Of a stretch of DNA of 64,000 nucleotides, positions 43,081-54,284 are shown piece by piece (position 1 is the first letter of the stretch; each line of letters opens with the position of its first letter). Both the position numbers and the translations under genes were made by a program. Source of the stretch: Micrasema longulum (Eukaryota; Arthropoda; Insecta; Trichoptera; Brachycentridae); the NCBI GenBank assembly GCA_022494885.1, contig JAGVSM010001677.1:1-64000 (forward strand), in the 5' to 3' direction. A model generated the notes under the pieces. That model was not told the origin of the DNA and made no database searches. It saw only the letters and a program-made list of their open reading frames with translations.

Positions 43081-43638
43081 TTTATAATTATACCAATGGT
43101 AATAAATTTTCTGGATATGACAACACCTATCTGTCATTGCAGCAACGTGTGCATCCACTTTTTCAAAACAAATTAATTGTGCCTTGATTGTCTGTTCTTC
43201 TTTTGAAAAGCTTTCACTTTGAGAATAGTCTCTCGTATACTGTTTTTTATTACTTTGGCATTGTTAGTCTCAAATTATTTAGTAACTACACAGCAAGGAT
43301 GACAGCAAAATAGTCCGTAGGTAAAAACCATTAGAAATTTGGTTAGTGTTTATGCCACCGTCAATTATACGTGTCACTCTGTCTGTATGAAGATTATTTC
43401 TAATTAGTGTTAAAAAATAAATCATCTCTATGTTATAATTATTAATTCTTTCAGTCACTATAATATATTATGTAAGTATTGTCTTTAAGTAAAGCTCATA
43501 ATTTTCACTGTTCTCGTACTGTTGTTCATGTTTTGGTACTTGATTTTATTATGTATTCATGTAGGATTTCGGGTTAATTTCAAATCGCCTTTTTAAATGC
43601 TTTTTGCCTATAAAACTATGTTGTATATTAGTGGTAAA

Positions 43639-43644
43639 AATAAA
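43639..43644 (+). terminator. Polyadenylation signal, probable distal vir site
   Basis: AATAAA with a downstream GU-rich element within 25 nt. Alternatives are AATAAA at 41941 (77 nt after the stop) and 42350. Confidence 0.45.
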
Positions 43645-43689
43645 TAATTTTAGTAAAATATTTGGTGTTGTTTTTGTAGATGACATCAC

Positions 43690-44155
43690 AATTAGTCTTA
43701 TTTTGAACAAATATTCAACGAAATTGATGACTGCAATTCAACTGATAAAATAAAAGACGTACAACAGAACAAATTTATAAATATGGTTTGGTTACTGATA
43801 TGTATTTTAATGTATTATTTTCAATGTAATTTTTTAAACAAGAATGCAATATTCATAAAATTGCAGATTGTTTGTTATAATGACCATAATTTATAATAAA
43901 TCCCATTCAATAAGTAAGGTCAAGTGGGGTAGGAGGAATAAAAGCTCATCTATGAAAATCTATAGAATAAGGGCCTATGTGCTCAGTCTCGAAAGTTGTT
44001 CCAGAATCAAAACAAAAATGTTACTATTACGTTCCAACCTTTTTACAAGAGGAATCATTTTTGAGAGTGCTTTTGTTTGACACTTTTGCCCTGCATTAGA
44101 ACGAAAGCCCCTTTTCTTGATCATTTGAATGATTAAAGGTATATATAATATTTTT
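43690..44155. other. No gene seen
   Basis: AT-rich with a 70-codon frame (43868-44080) that resembles nothing I recognise. Confidence 0.4.
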
Positions 44156-44159
44156 CAGA

Positions 44160-44325
44160 GATAAATAAAACATCTTTGTTTTATGATCTTTATTTATTAT
44201 TTTATTTAGTTATTTAATAACCCTGAAGAGGGCAACGTGTTGTTGCTGAAACTAGTTGGTTCTGTAAATGAATAAATTGGTTCATAAAACAAAGTTATTT
44301 TATTTATTTCTTAAAAATATAATAT
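44160..44325. mobile_element. Short palindromic Penelope-like element with hammerhead-like core
   Basis: The ends are complementary (GATAAATAAAACATCTTTGT left against the complement of the right end, arms about 29 bp with few mismatches). Between them lies CCCTGAAGAGGGCAAC, a GTGTT loop, then GTTGCTGAAACTAGTTGG: CTGAAGA, a stem (GGCAAC/GTTGCT) and GAAAC, all core positions of a hammerhead ribozyme half. Confidence 0.7.
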
Positions 44326-44729
44326 ATAAAGCAACAATGATACATAAGGTTAGTGCTACAAATATCCTAATGATCAAAGGTACTTTCATCGGTGGTTACT
44401 CTAGTTATTTGATGAGTATATTAAAGATGAACCTGCTATGACACTCTTACCCCGAGTAACAAATTTTTAGATTATTATTAATAACACTATGTTTTTGGTG
44501 CCAAAAATAGCTTTATATAAAATATTAAAAAATATATACTTTCATTCTGTGGTAAATACAAAAAAAATGACAAAATTCTGGACGCGAAGAACAAAAAAGG
44601 ATCTTACCCCACCTGACCTTAAGTTTTTCTAAATCTAATAATAATATTTTGCAGTTTTGTCTATTTTGTCAACAGTGAAAATAAGTCAAAGTGATTTTCT
44701 AAAATTACTAAGTAATTTTGCACTTAATT

Positions 44730-44876
44730 ATCATCACCATTCCCTTATTTGGACCTAATGGTGCATAGGGATCTGCATTGGTACACCAATCGCGGCGTAT
44801 CGCAAACATTTTTCATTGAATGAAGGAAGATGATATGTCTTGCGCTTCTGGTTTAGTCCAGAGACTATGAAATATT
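44730..44876 (-). mobile_element. SINE-A 3' half
   Basis: The complement reads TTTCATAGTCTCTGGACTAA ... CGATACGCCGCGATTGGTG ... CACCATTAGGTCCAAATA, i.e. the body and 3' end of SINE-A without its tRNA head, ending in (ATG)n-like sequence. Confidence 0.82.
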
Positions 44877-44889
44877 GCAATGTAAAAAT

Positions 44890-45355
44890 ACTTGAATAAT
44901 AATTTTGTGCAACAACTTTAAAATTTGAAAAATGTATTAAAAATTTAATAATGCACTACCGACTAACTATAAAGGTTTGTACACCATCCCGAAAACATGT
45001 TTGTCTTGGAGTTGCCAGTTACTAAATTTAAAATGTAAAATAATTGAACTTGCCTTGAATAATTTTATTAATTTATCAGATAAAAAGTGTTTTTTACAAT
45101 GTGTTTATTTTATCGCATTAATTATTCTGTATTGTCATGTTAAATAAATAATTATCAACCCCAACTTACCTATTCCGATATTTTGGAAGTAACACTGCTT
45201 TTGGTTTAAAAATATGCTCTCAATTTATTATAATGGTAAATTAGTAAGAAAGTAAGCTTTATCTAAAAAAAAATACTTTCAATATAAATGTGTATTTTAG
45301 AATTTTATTCTTTTTGGAAAATGTTATAGCCAAAATTGATTTTATGGTTATTTTA
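44890..45355. other. No gene seen
   Basis: AT-rich intergenic sequence without a recognised element. Confidence 0.45.
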
Positions 45356-45364
45356 AAGTCATTA

Positions 45365-45710
45365 TATAATGCAATATTTTGAGCATATCCAAATGTTTGT
45401 AGACACATTTGTCTCACAAACTTAAAATATTTTAACTAAACCAACTGGTCTTCAGGCGTTGCCTAGTATGTGAAATAATTCAATCAGATGAATATCTCCG
45501 CAACAACAAAGGTTTCAGCTCTTTTACTTTACTAAAATCAACGGATGGGTGAATTGAAGAAATATGGATGCTCGAACATAGACAAAATGGTGATGTTAAA
45601 CAGTGTGGAAAGTGGCCACTTAAACCAGCCAATGCCGGGTCTAAAAGCCCTGTAAATGCCGAGACTTCCATATTCCTTCTCTAAAATGTTGTCCTTCTCT
45701 GTTATTTGTT
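45365..45710 (-). mobile_element. MITE M1, one-ended long copy
   Basis: Reversed M1: the complement begins CAGAGAAGGACAACATTTTA, then GGAATATGGAAGTCTCGGCA, CCACTTTCCACACTGTTTAA and the AAGTAAAAGAGCTGAAACC block. Its inner end (GGCGTTGCCTAGTATGTGAA, then CCAAATGTTTGTAGACA) matches the 55550-55790 region. The 63-codon minus frame is incidental. Confidence 0.8.
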
Positions 45711-46221
45711 AATAATAAATTATGGTGACATGCATTTTTCTATCTCAAAAGAAAAAAATGTAAATCTGAAATATCCACAGACATTTCATGCAATATTGAA
45801 TTTCTAAATGGAACATAGGTACAGAGCCAGACTTACCTTAGGTTCAGTTGCCACAAGAATTGACACTTACAAGGAAGGGTAGAACAACATGCTCGTATTC
45901 ATCTACAAACATGTATATTCCTGCCCCTTTTTAGTAAATGGCGGGGCGCTAGATCCCGTTAGAGCCGGCGCTGAATATGTATATTTAAAATTGTATTAGT
46001 AATAGTACGTTATCATTATGCATAGTTTGACTGTAAATAAAGTAAAGAAAAACATAAAATAATTATTATTTTCAATATTATTGTAACTCACTTTCATGTT
46101 AATTATAGTTTTAGTGACACTCGTCACTTTTCTGAATAAATTATGATATTAAAAAATCTGTGTTTTAACATTTTACCTACCGCAATGTTTATTATTATTT
46201 TATTTAAAAAAAAAAAGAAAT

Positions 46222-46362
46222 TTTTGCGTTCTTATAATTTACGTAAATATTTCCATTTTGTGGGGCTATTTTTGTGAGAAGCAAGTTTTGTAGTAAAGTT
46301 GGGTTCGAACTGCAGACCTCTGATCCGTGAGTTCGAGACACTAGCCACCGGACCACAACCCG
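46222..46362 (-). mobile_element. SINE-B, copy 3
   Basis: Reversed copy with head GGGTTGTGGTCCGGTGGCTA, B-box GTTCGAACCCAAC, and the 3' end TTACGTAAATTATAAGAACG. It is followed directly by a SINE-A piece. Confidence 0.87.
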
Positions 46363-46384
46363 GTTCAAATAATATAAAAACCAT

Positions 46385-46505
46385 CGTTATCATTTCCTTA
46401 TCTGCACCCACTGGTGCATGGGCCACTGCATTGGTACACTGCAATTGCAGCGTATTTCGATAGTTTTTGTTACATTAGAGGTAAGGTGATCAGTAATGAA
46501 ATATT
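46385..46505 (-). mobile_element. SINE-A 3' fragment
   Basis: The complement includes TCACCTTACCTCTAATGTAA, then GCAATTGCAGTGTACCAATG and CACCAGTGGGTGCAGATAAG. It abuts SINE-B copy 3. Confidence 0.75.
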
Positions 46506-46549
46506 ATAGTTTAGTAACTATACAACTATCTTCAAAACAAATGTTTTAC

Positions 46550-46705
46550 GTCCACCCGGCTAGGAATCAAACTCCACTTGATTTCCTTTTCAGGATTTTC
46601 ACCCGATAGTACCTATCGAGATAAAAACAATCATCCAGGGTTCTAGTCTTCTTCACCACTGTATTCTTCATTCTCCCGGACACTAACTGTCGAGACATAA
46701 AAATG
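46550..46705 (-). repeat. SINE-B/D leader sequence
   Basis: The complement reads GAATGAAGAATACAGTGGTG, AGAACCCTGGATGATTG, ATCTCGATAGGTACTATCGG, AAGGAAATCAAGTGGAG, TTTGATTCCTAGCC. The same order precedes tRNA-like heads at 58230 (+) and 58630-58800 (-). Here no clear A/B-box head follows. Confidence 0.7.
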
Positions 46706-46709
46706 TGAA

Positions 46710-47245
46710 TTACTTAATCCCTGTTGTCATCTGCGCTAGATAAAAATTGTAATTATGCAGAAACGACAAGCACACACACAAATGAAGGTTTACGTATGTT
46801 TCTCAAATAAAATGGGATTATCAAATTTCAAACTCTATTACAATGTTGGAGCTCCTTGAGGAGCCTTGAGGAGGAGAGGTTGACCCAATCACCTGGAAAT
46901 TGTAGAGAGTGGTTTTTATTGAAGTAATGAAATTTTTTTTTTTTTTAAACTCAAACGATTTGTGAGTCTCAACGAAAAGTGGTTTCACATGGAAACTGGG
47001 AAAATAACTAGTCATAGATTATACTTTTGAAAATTCAATACTTCTTGCTTTTTTTTTAGCTGGTAAGACATTTTTTTATTGGTATGGTACCCCTTTAAAC
47101 TCTTGATCGTAGCCATATCGACAACTTGGAATAAAAAGGTTCCAACTAATTATTTGTGTTATCGAGTAAAAAAAAAACAATTACATTTTCAAGTATTTAT
47201 TCCTTCTATACTTCACACACTTCACATAAAAACACTTCTTACAAA
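46710..47245. other. No gene seen
   Basis: AT-rich with a T-run at 46927-46943. The 64-73-codon frames here have no recognisable content. Confidence 0.4.
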
Positions 47246-47249
47246 TGTT

Positions 47250-47480
47250 TTTGTGCAGTGTAAATGGGGGCTAGATTTTTTACGACTGTGCGCTATGTAA
47301 TCTAGCTCATAAGAGTTGTATAATAGCATTATGATTATTCAAATTTAACCTTAATGGAAATGGAGAACTAGAATCCCAACCGCCTATGCGCTCTGTAGCT
47401 GCAAGGCGTGTTGGGATGTTTATTGTACAGTACCCTTGAGGTGATTTTCACAGAAATGGTTCCAAAGAAGTTATCCTAAA
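47250..47480 (-). repeat. CTTGCAGCTACAGAGCGC repeat units (reverse)
   Basis: TGCGCTATGTAATCTAGC and, further right, TATGCGCTCTGTAGCTGCAA and ACCCTTGAGGTGATTTTCAC are the complement of blocks at 54290-54720. This is the same element in opposite orientation. Confidence 0.75.
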
Positions 47481-47779
47481 TTAATAAAATATACACACTA
47501 ACACCATCTACTAGATATTAAAGCAATTAGGAAGTGTTAAATGTTTCAAGTGCATGTGATTACCTTGTTTCATAAATTTTATTAAATAATAGTGTCAGAT
47601 TGAACCTTGTTATTCCAAGAGGTCAATATATAGTTAACAAGCCGTGCACATAAATTTTAAAGGTATACAGGGAGCTGTGACCTGATACATAATCTAACCT
47701 AGCACCAAATGCATCGACCATGCTGAAAGTCAAATAAGATACTACGATTGTTAGATTGTGCGTTTGGAACTAGTCCAGG

Positions 47780-47980
47780 ATAATACAGAATAGAGGTATA
47801 GGCATCGCACTACACAGCGAGCGCTGGCCCAATACAATCGAGCTTATATGATGGAATAAGAAGTACTCTATACCTGGGCTTGCCGTACGTCCCGTTGGTT
47901 ACACATTGATCCCAGCCTACTGACCGGGGTGGAATATTGTCCTGGCTGCGCGCCACGGCCACGTGAAAATTTAAAAAAAT
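47780..47980. repeat. Degenerate repeat related to 54900-55270
   Basis: Shared blocks are CAATCGAGCTT and, further right, CAGCCTACT-ACC-GGGGTG. The segment is GC-richer than its flanks. The family is unknown, and the similarity is patchy. Confidence 0.4.
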
Positions 47981-48056
47981 ATATATTTGCTGAAAAAAGT
48001 TATGCCTGTCAGAAGTACGATGGTAAATAAAAATCCATAAGTTAATAAAATAACTG

Positions 48057-48260
48057 ACCCCATCGTGGTGTAACGGTCAGCACGTTTGCCTGCCATACAA
48101 GAGGTCTCGGGTTTGATTCCCGACATGGTAGAGATGAAATATTTATTTAAAGAGGTGTTTTGTATATATTTCTATAGTCCATGTAAAAAATAATGATTAA
48201 GATACACTGCGATTGGTGTGCCAATTCAGTGCCCTATGCACCATTAGGTGCGGAAAGGGA
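48057..48260 (+). mobile_element. SINE-A, copy 4 (shortened)
   Basis: Intact head and B-box (GGGTTTGATTCCCGAC), a deletion of about 50 bp in the body around the ACTGGTACCTGAA block, and 3' end GGTGCGGAAAGGGA followed by A-rich sequence instead of (ATG)n. Confidence 0.9.
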
Positions 48261-48269
48261 TTTAAAAAA

Positions 48270-49925
48270 AATAAAAAAATTTAAGCACTGAACTGCCTAA
48301 CTAGGGATAGCTTCCACGTTTTAAGACAGTAAACACCTATATTTTTATTTTAAATAAACATATTATTAATAATATAATTCTAATGATGTAATAAAAGGAT
48401 TTAGGATTTGCATCAAATTTAGGGTTTAGAAATTATCTTCATATTTGTTTGTGCCCAGAATCATATGGATGATTTTTAATATTTAGTAAATCAATCAATC
48501 ATATAAAACGTAAAATAATATATTGTCTCTGCAACCCATGAATGCTTTTAACTATCTTTACTATGGAATCATAGATGTCTCTAGTAAAGTATTATCCTTT
48601 AAACTCTAATGGGATTTTATTGTTTTCATTTGAGCGGTAAAATTTTTTTTTCAACAAGTATACTTATAGTAGGTATTAATACATTTCTTTGTATTCTTAG
48701 TCACTGAAATTCTAGAAATGTTGAAATATTATTTATATCCGTGGATAACAACAATCTAATTAACAAATTAATTCAATTAAAGAACGATTTGTTAAGTATG
48801 ATCGATTTTGTAAAGCGCAAAAATAATTTTGAAACGAACTGTCAAAATTGACATTTCATAATTTGTTAGAATTTGTCAAGCTATCAATTTGTTTTTTTTA
48901 CCAAAACATGATAACATCGGCCAAAAACAAGTTCCATTAATTTATTATACACTTAAGAACAACACAAACAGAAAGGAATAAAAATATAGATAAAAACAAT
49001 AGACAACAAAAATATATGTACAGCAAATAATAATTGTAATAATAAACATATAACTAAACTAATAAAATTTCAACATAAATTGAAATAGGCACTAACAGAA
49101 AAAACCCACCAAAACCTGATAGCGCATATTTAACAGAAAAGAGAAACTTACAGTAAAATATTAGAAGGAAGATAGAACTTAATAACTAGAAAAATTATAA
49201 CAAAATAATCAAAATATTCATAAACATAATCTTATATTAATGATAAATTATAACTATTATAATTAAAATTAAAAATTAAACGCCAGGAAGTAATAATGAC
49301 GTTAAAATATTTTACATAAACCTAAAAATGTAAGATAAGATAAATTTATTGTAAAAAAATAAAAAATGACTATCGAATTGTTATCAGTCATGACAAAATT
49401 GACAAACGCTATAGGTACCTAATTAAATCACAATAATATAAGTTTGAACATTAGGGAGGTACCTACTGGACAATAAATCGTAAATTACCCATTTATCGTA
49501 ATCAGTAATACTCAGGTAATCACACAATAATAAAGAACATAAATTAGAAAGTAGATACCTACATAACATTTTGGAAAATAATTTAAATAAATATTGTGTA
49601 GGTACCTACCATTAGATTAAAATATTTATTATTGTGGCAAGTTGGTGGGTAAATACTTTTATTTTGTACCTATGTAAATAGGTAAAAATTTATAACGGTA
49701 GGTTCCTAATATTTTTCTGTCAAGGTACGTTCACAAAACACATAAGCACAATTTACTTTTTGATAAGATAACAATGTTACACAAATGTTTTTTTTTAATG
49801 TACTTTAATTACATTTTACATAACGCTAAAATAGCAACAACAGACATCTGATTTATCTGCTCTCATTTTCTGCTCAAAAATATATTTAGAATATGCGTAA
49901 ATCTTTTTCAGAAGAACAAATAACT
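48270..49925. other. Long AT-rich stretch, no gene seen
   Basis: No exon. Much is A-rich low-complexity sequence (especially 48930-49330) that could be LINE 3' UTR read in reverse, and GGTACCTAC-type short repeats recur between 49410 and 49720. Confidence 0.45.
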
Positions 49926-49929
49926 TAAT

Positions 49930-50840
49930 AGTTCCTTGGCCATATGCTTCGGAAATTACGAAAAAACGTTTGATAGTCCGCATAGACCTACACTCTGGAA
50001 AATACAAGAAGCATATGGCATGCCTATAAAACTAATCGAACTTATTGAAGTCCTTCGCTCAAGTAGTGAATGCCGAATCAGAATTAACGATGTTGTCACA
50101 GATTGGTTTGAGGTCACCACCGGAGTTCGCCAAGGTTGCGTCCTTGCACCGTTCTTTTTATAATCCTTATGGACTTCATCCTAAGGAAGTCAATTCAACT
50201 AGATTGAGGAATATCCATCTCCCCTTTCTAATAACTCTGCGATCCAGAGTATGCTAATGATGCATGCGGTTTAAATTGACGATTTAGTCACGGTTCTTCA
50301 GGCCACTGTAGATGGCCTAAATAGGTACTCCGCATGCAAGGGTTTAAAAATCAATATTTGCAAAAACCCATGTACTGTGTAACACTTCATGTCTTGATGC
50401 TCAAAATCCTCTGACTCTGTCAAACCAAATCATCAAAAGGGTCGAGAGTTTCAAATGCCTGGGAGTACTAGGGCCCAAAATAGCAAAATTCTGAGTTTTG
50501 AGAATAGATATCTCAGAAGAATCTTGGGTGTGCGGTGGTTTGACTTTGTGAGGAATGAAGTAATAAGAGAACGGACGCAGCAAACTCCGGTGACAACTGC
50601 CGGAGGCGATACGGTTGGCTGGGCCTTAACCACGCTTGCCTACTTTACAAGGCAGCTGGTTCTCGATGTCCTGGACGTCCACTGCTGACTGTTTGCAGTT
50701 TATGTCAGAACTTCGGGACGAGAACCTGACTGGGAGGACGAACAGGAGCTGGCCGCCGATAGAGTTGCATAGAGGCTCTTTTTGGATATCATATACTCCA
50801 ACTAGGGAGCAGACATGGAATGATGATGATGATAACAAAT
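49930..50840 (+). pseudogene. RTE-like LINE, palm to 3' end, frameshifted
   Basis: The frame at 49936-50163 encodes EKTFDSPHRPTLWKIQEAYG, then EVLRSSSECRIRINDVVTDW and GVRQGCVLAPFF, the reverse-transcriptase palm before the catalytic YADD. The equivalent of that box is broken (EYANDACGL near 50245). Later pieces include a FKCLGVLG segment and RRILGVRW, and the end WNDDDDN comes from (ATG)n at 50820-50832, the LINE 3' tail. Several stops and shifts make it dead. Confidence 0.85.
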
Positions 50841-51168
50841 CTTTTTACGTTCAAACACAGTTTTGAAATGTATTGTATTGTTTTTTTAAAAAGATGTCTA
50901 AATAGAATATTATGTTCTTTCTACGAAACGCATAACACAATAAAAATATTTTTTGTACTGATTGTTTCGTTAGTGTATATTGACTGTGTTCATAAAATTA
51001 TTCTTTTTATTTTTAACCTAAAACCACAAACAAAGCGCAGTGCGTAAAGAAGTCAATTGCACCAGCTAATGACTGGTCGTAAGTTCCGTAAAAGCCTAGA
51101 CTTTCATATCACCTCATCAAGAAAGGTCTCCACTTATGTAAAGACAACGTCAATTTATTTAGTTATTG

Positions 51169-51295
51169 CCTTTGTTATTTTACTACAAATTAGTCAATAA
51201 CGCAATCTCCTACATTATTTTGCTACAAATTAGTTAATAATGTATACTCCTTTATTATTTTACTGCATATTAGTCAATGATTTATTCTCCTTGTG
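51169..51295. repeat. About 43-bp tandem repeat, three copies
   Basis: The unit is TTATTTTACTACAAATTAGT followed by CAATAA and an ATCTCCT end; copies start near 51169, 51213 and 51256, with several substitutions each. Confidence 0.8.
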
Positions 51296-51540
51296 TACAG
51301 ATGTACAGATTGTTCTGAATTGCCTGGATTCTCGTTTTTGGGAGTTGAAACATTCACCTCAATTCAATTTCGTTATTTTGAACATTACTAAAGATTGCAT
51401 TCGGGTAACAATGAATTTTAAAATGTCAATATGAATACTAACGTATTTAAAATTACTCTTTGCTTTACCGGATGCATGTTCAGTACATATCCCACCTTTA
51501 GGACGAAAACAACTAAAAAAAACAACTTTTTGGGAATAGA

Positions 51541-51572
51541 TTGTTGGGTCGATTGGGTCGATTGGGTTGATT
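51541..51572. repeat. 10-bp tandem repeat, three copies
   Basis: GGGTCGATTG is repeated twice and followed by GGGTTGATTG. Confidence 0.85.
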
Positions 51573-51599
51573 GTTTCGTATTTTTCGAAGTAAGCACCA

Positions 51600-52173
51600 A
51601 ATTTTGAGTTTAAAAAGTTACCGAAGGCTTTCGGCTATGAATCTATGAAAAAAGCTTAATAAAAATAAATTATTGTAAGTTTAAATAAGACATTTATTTA
51701 ATGAGTCATTATTGGATTGAAAAAAAACAAACAAAAGCACCTTGATAAATAAGATAATGACATATTTTTTATTAGGTCAGATCAGGTCACCAAACTCATG
51801 TTTTTATTTATACACGAAATGACATAAACGTAAATAAGTCACTAAGATTACCGATAATTCAAATAATAAAATTAACTTAAATAAGACTCAGACTATCGGT
51901 AAGTCGGAACGAAACAATCACAAAGCTAAATTGATCGTTTTAATATTTTTAAAATAAAGTAAACATGCAATAATCGAATATGCATCGGAATAAAATCCAC
52001 TCAACCGGCTTTCGGTCACTATATGTTTGTCTGCGTTTCGTCCTTCACACAGCAATGTAAACACAACACTAATTGCGTCGCTTCTGTACTGACACGGAAT
52101 CTAAATTCTCTGAGTAATAAATAGACCGGTGTTAGGGTTTTGCCCTACCCGAATGTTGCGTTTTTGAATGCAG
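51600..52173. other. No gene seen
   Basis: AT-rich sequence without recognised elements up to the palindromic insertion. Confidence 0.45.
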
Positions 52174-52187
52174 AAAGATGGATAATT

Positions 52188-52461
52188 GGGTGCGAAGGTC
52201 ACTGTTATCAATGTGTTTCTTTTTTTGGTGATATGTTCCGACGTCTCGGCTACCATTGCAGGAGCCATCTTCAGGGTAAACTGAGTGTTTTGTAAATACA
52301 AGTATATGTTTCAGTACTAGTAATTTATACAGTGTCGTAGTCGGCGGTACAAATTACTAGTACAAAACACTCAGTTTACCCTGAAGATGGCTCCTGCAAT
52401 GGTAGCCGAAACGTCGGAACAAATCCAACACACACGGTTTCACGCAAAAAAGAAACATATT
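52188..52461. mobile_element. Palindromic Penelope-like element with hammerhead core and 14-bp TSD
   Basis: Arms 52235-52294 and 52361-52420 are complementary at 59 of 60 positions. Identical 14-bp direct repeats AAAGATGGATAATT (52174-52187 and 52462-52475) flank the element and are its target-site duplication. The right arm carries CCCTGAAGATGGCTCC, a loop, and GGTAGCCGAAACGTCGG: CUGANGA, stem II and GAAA of a hammerhead. The left arm supplies GUUCCGACGUC, which pairs as stem III and presents a UC cleavage site. Penelope-like elements have terminal pseudo-LTRs with such ribozymes. No coding part. Confidence 0.8.
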
Positions 52462-52551
52462 AAAGATGGATAATTTTCATTGAAGTCGTTTTATGATCTT
52501 AACTTATTTTAAGCTTTTTTTAGTTAAGTCGTTTTCGTCCTAAGGTGCGAT

Positions 52552-53460
52552 ATGTTGAATATTTATACATCTGCCATATGGGAAGTTGACATTTATCCTA
52601 AATTTCAAAGTAGCATCAGGGATGTGAAAGTGTGCTATAACAATGGATTTAGAGCCCTACACAAGCTTTCCCGACTTTATAGCGCGAGTGGAATGTTTGC
52701 TGCTGCTAGACTTCCTCACTGGGATGGACTGCTGCGGCACCGGCCTCAGAGAACGGCTAAGGAAAAGCCCTTACATAACCAGCCAATGAGGAAGTTCACC
52801 AGGACGTGTACATCGGCTGGATACGGGGACACTGCGGAATCCTTAGCAACGAAAAGGCTGACGAAAAGGCTCGGGAAGCTACGCTTAAGAAGACAGCCCC
52901 CGATTTTGCCGATTTCCCGCTCAACTTTGCCAAAAGGAAAATAAGAAGCAGAACCCTTCAACTGTGGAACGATCGTTATTTAAGTGAACCTACCGGAAGT
53001 ATAAGAAAAATGTTTTTCCCTACCATTTTCCAAGCCTATGATTTCAGGAGAATGCAGAATGCTGGCTATGAGCTCACCCAGATACTTACGGGTCATGGTG
53101 GGTTTATGAGCTACCTGCATCGCTTCAAGCTCTCCGAGATCGATAGCTGACCATGCGACGGTAAAACTCCTCAAGATGTCTCCCATCCTCACCTGTTGAT
53201 GCATTGCCTTCTTTTCAGCTTTCAAAGACAACAGCTGGAGGCGCGATGCAGAAGCTCGGGTGAAGCCTATGCGACATCCCATCGGTGATAGGTAATAAAG
53301 AACTCACGCGAGAGGTAGTATCATACATGGTCAATATAGTGCAGGCAATTGGTAATATAAACCAAAGGAGGGAAGAAAATGCCGAACACTCCTCTAGTGG
53401 AACGGAAGGCCTGTTGACTACTGCCAACAGGCCGGCTTCTCCTGAAGAGTTTTAAGTGGT
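52552..53460 (+). pseudogene. LINE with RNase H domain (R1/I-like), 3' part, frameshifted
   Basis: The first piece has VKVCYNNGFRALHKLSRLYS and ASGMFAAARL, a reverse-transcriptase tail motif. Then a 114-codon frame (52806-53150) gives VYIGWIRGHCGILSNEKADE-like RNase H sequence (MYIGWIRGH, NEKADEKAREA), RTLQLWNDRYLSEPTGS and QILTGHGGFMSYLHRFKL. After one stop, PCDGKTPQDV and, in another frame, ENAEHSSSGTEG lead to a TAA at 53450-53452. The two pieces may come from different element families, because the CYNNGFR-type tail and the RNase H part are usually not adjacent. Confidence 0.85.
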
Positions 53461-53649
53461 TTCCCTCCACATGAGCAAATGCTGAGAAGTTCCTGATTAG
53501 CCCATATTAGTATATCCCTCCTGATCCCAACAGTTTAGATTAATTTAAAGAAATTTTATTGCAGAAAAATCCACTTTTGAAATATAAACCTTGTAAAATA
53601 AAAGGTAAATAATAAAGCAACTCTTATATAAAAAAATAAAAATAAGGAA

Positions 53650-54070
53650 GTTCAGTGGTTTTTTGTTTTTTATTTGTTAATAGACTATTAAACTAAGCCA
53701 AATATTATTTTGTTCATTTTTTAAGTATCGTATTAGTATGAGCGCTACGATGTTTTAATGTTTCGTTTTTCTAAAATAACTCCGCGTGTGACGTCATAGG
53801 TTCGTTTCATTTCTCATTCAGTTCTTTCCATTGGTCCATCCATGGTAAGCAAACCGGAAATCTTCCATAGGTCTCATATCATAATTTGATTCAAATGAAC
53901 CAGCGACGTCATTCAAAGCAGTCCATTTTATAAAAATGTTTTTTATTATTTTTTTCCCACATTTTCAGGAAACTTTGCCGTACAATTTAATGCCTCAACT
54001 TTTACAGCGCACAAGAAAACATTTATTGTATTAGGGCTGAAGCTCCTCATGGATGGAACGTTGCTGGGAA
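53650..54070 (+). repeat. Dispersed repeat family F, copy 3
   Basis: The same block order as at 11745 and 21855: GAGCGCTACGA, CGTGTGACGTCATAGG, CCATTGGTCC, AAACCGGAAA, CCAGCGACGTCATTCAAAG, and GAAACTTTGCCGTACAATTT. Both CRE-like cores are intact here. Confidence 0.86.
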
Positions 54071-54284
54071 TAAAAGTTGTGGCTGCATTGGAGCAGGACG
54101 CTTGACTGCCGTTCTTCTTAGTTCTGTCACCAATTGTAGTATTTTTTTTGGTTTCTCTCTTTTTAGTTTTATCATCTTTAAATTCTTTCTGATTTTCTCT
54201 CAAATATTTATTTGTTTTATATTGTTTATATTTATATCTGTTTATGCTATTCTTTATATATATATTTGGATAATTTCTATAGCG

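Larger units (their letters stand above)
41865..43670 (+). other. Probable vir 3' UTR region
   Basis: No further coding exon follows. AATAAA occurs at 41941, 42350 and 43639; the last is followed by the GU-rich TTTGGTGTTGTTTTTGTAG and is the best distal signal. If used, the UTR contains the Penelope-like arm at 42920-43080. Confidence 0.5.
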
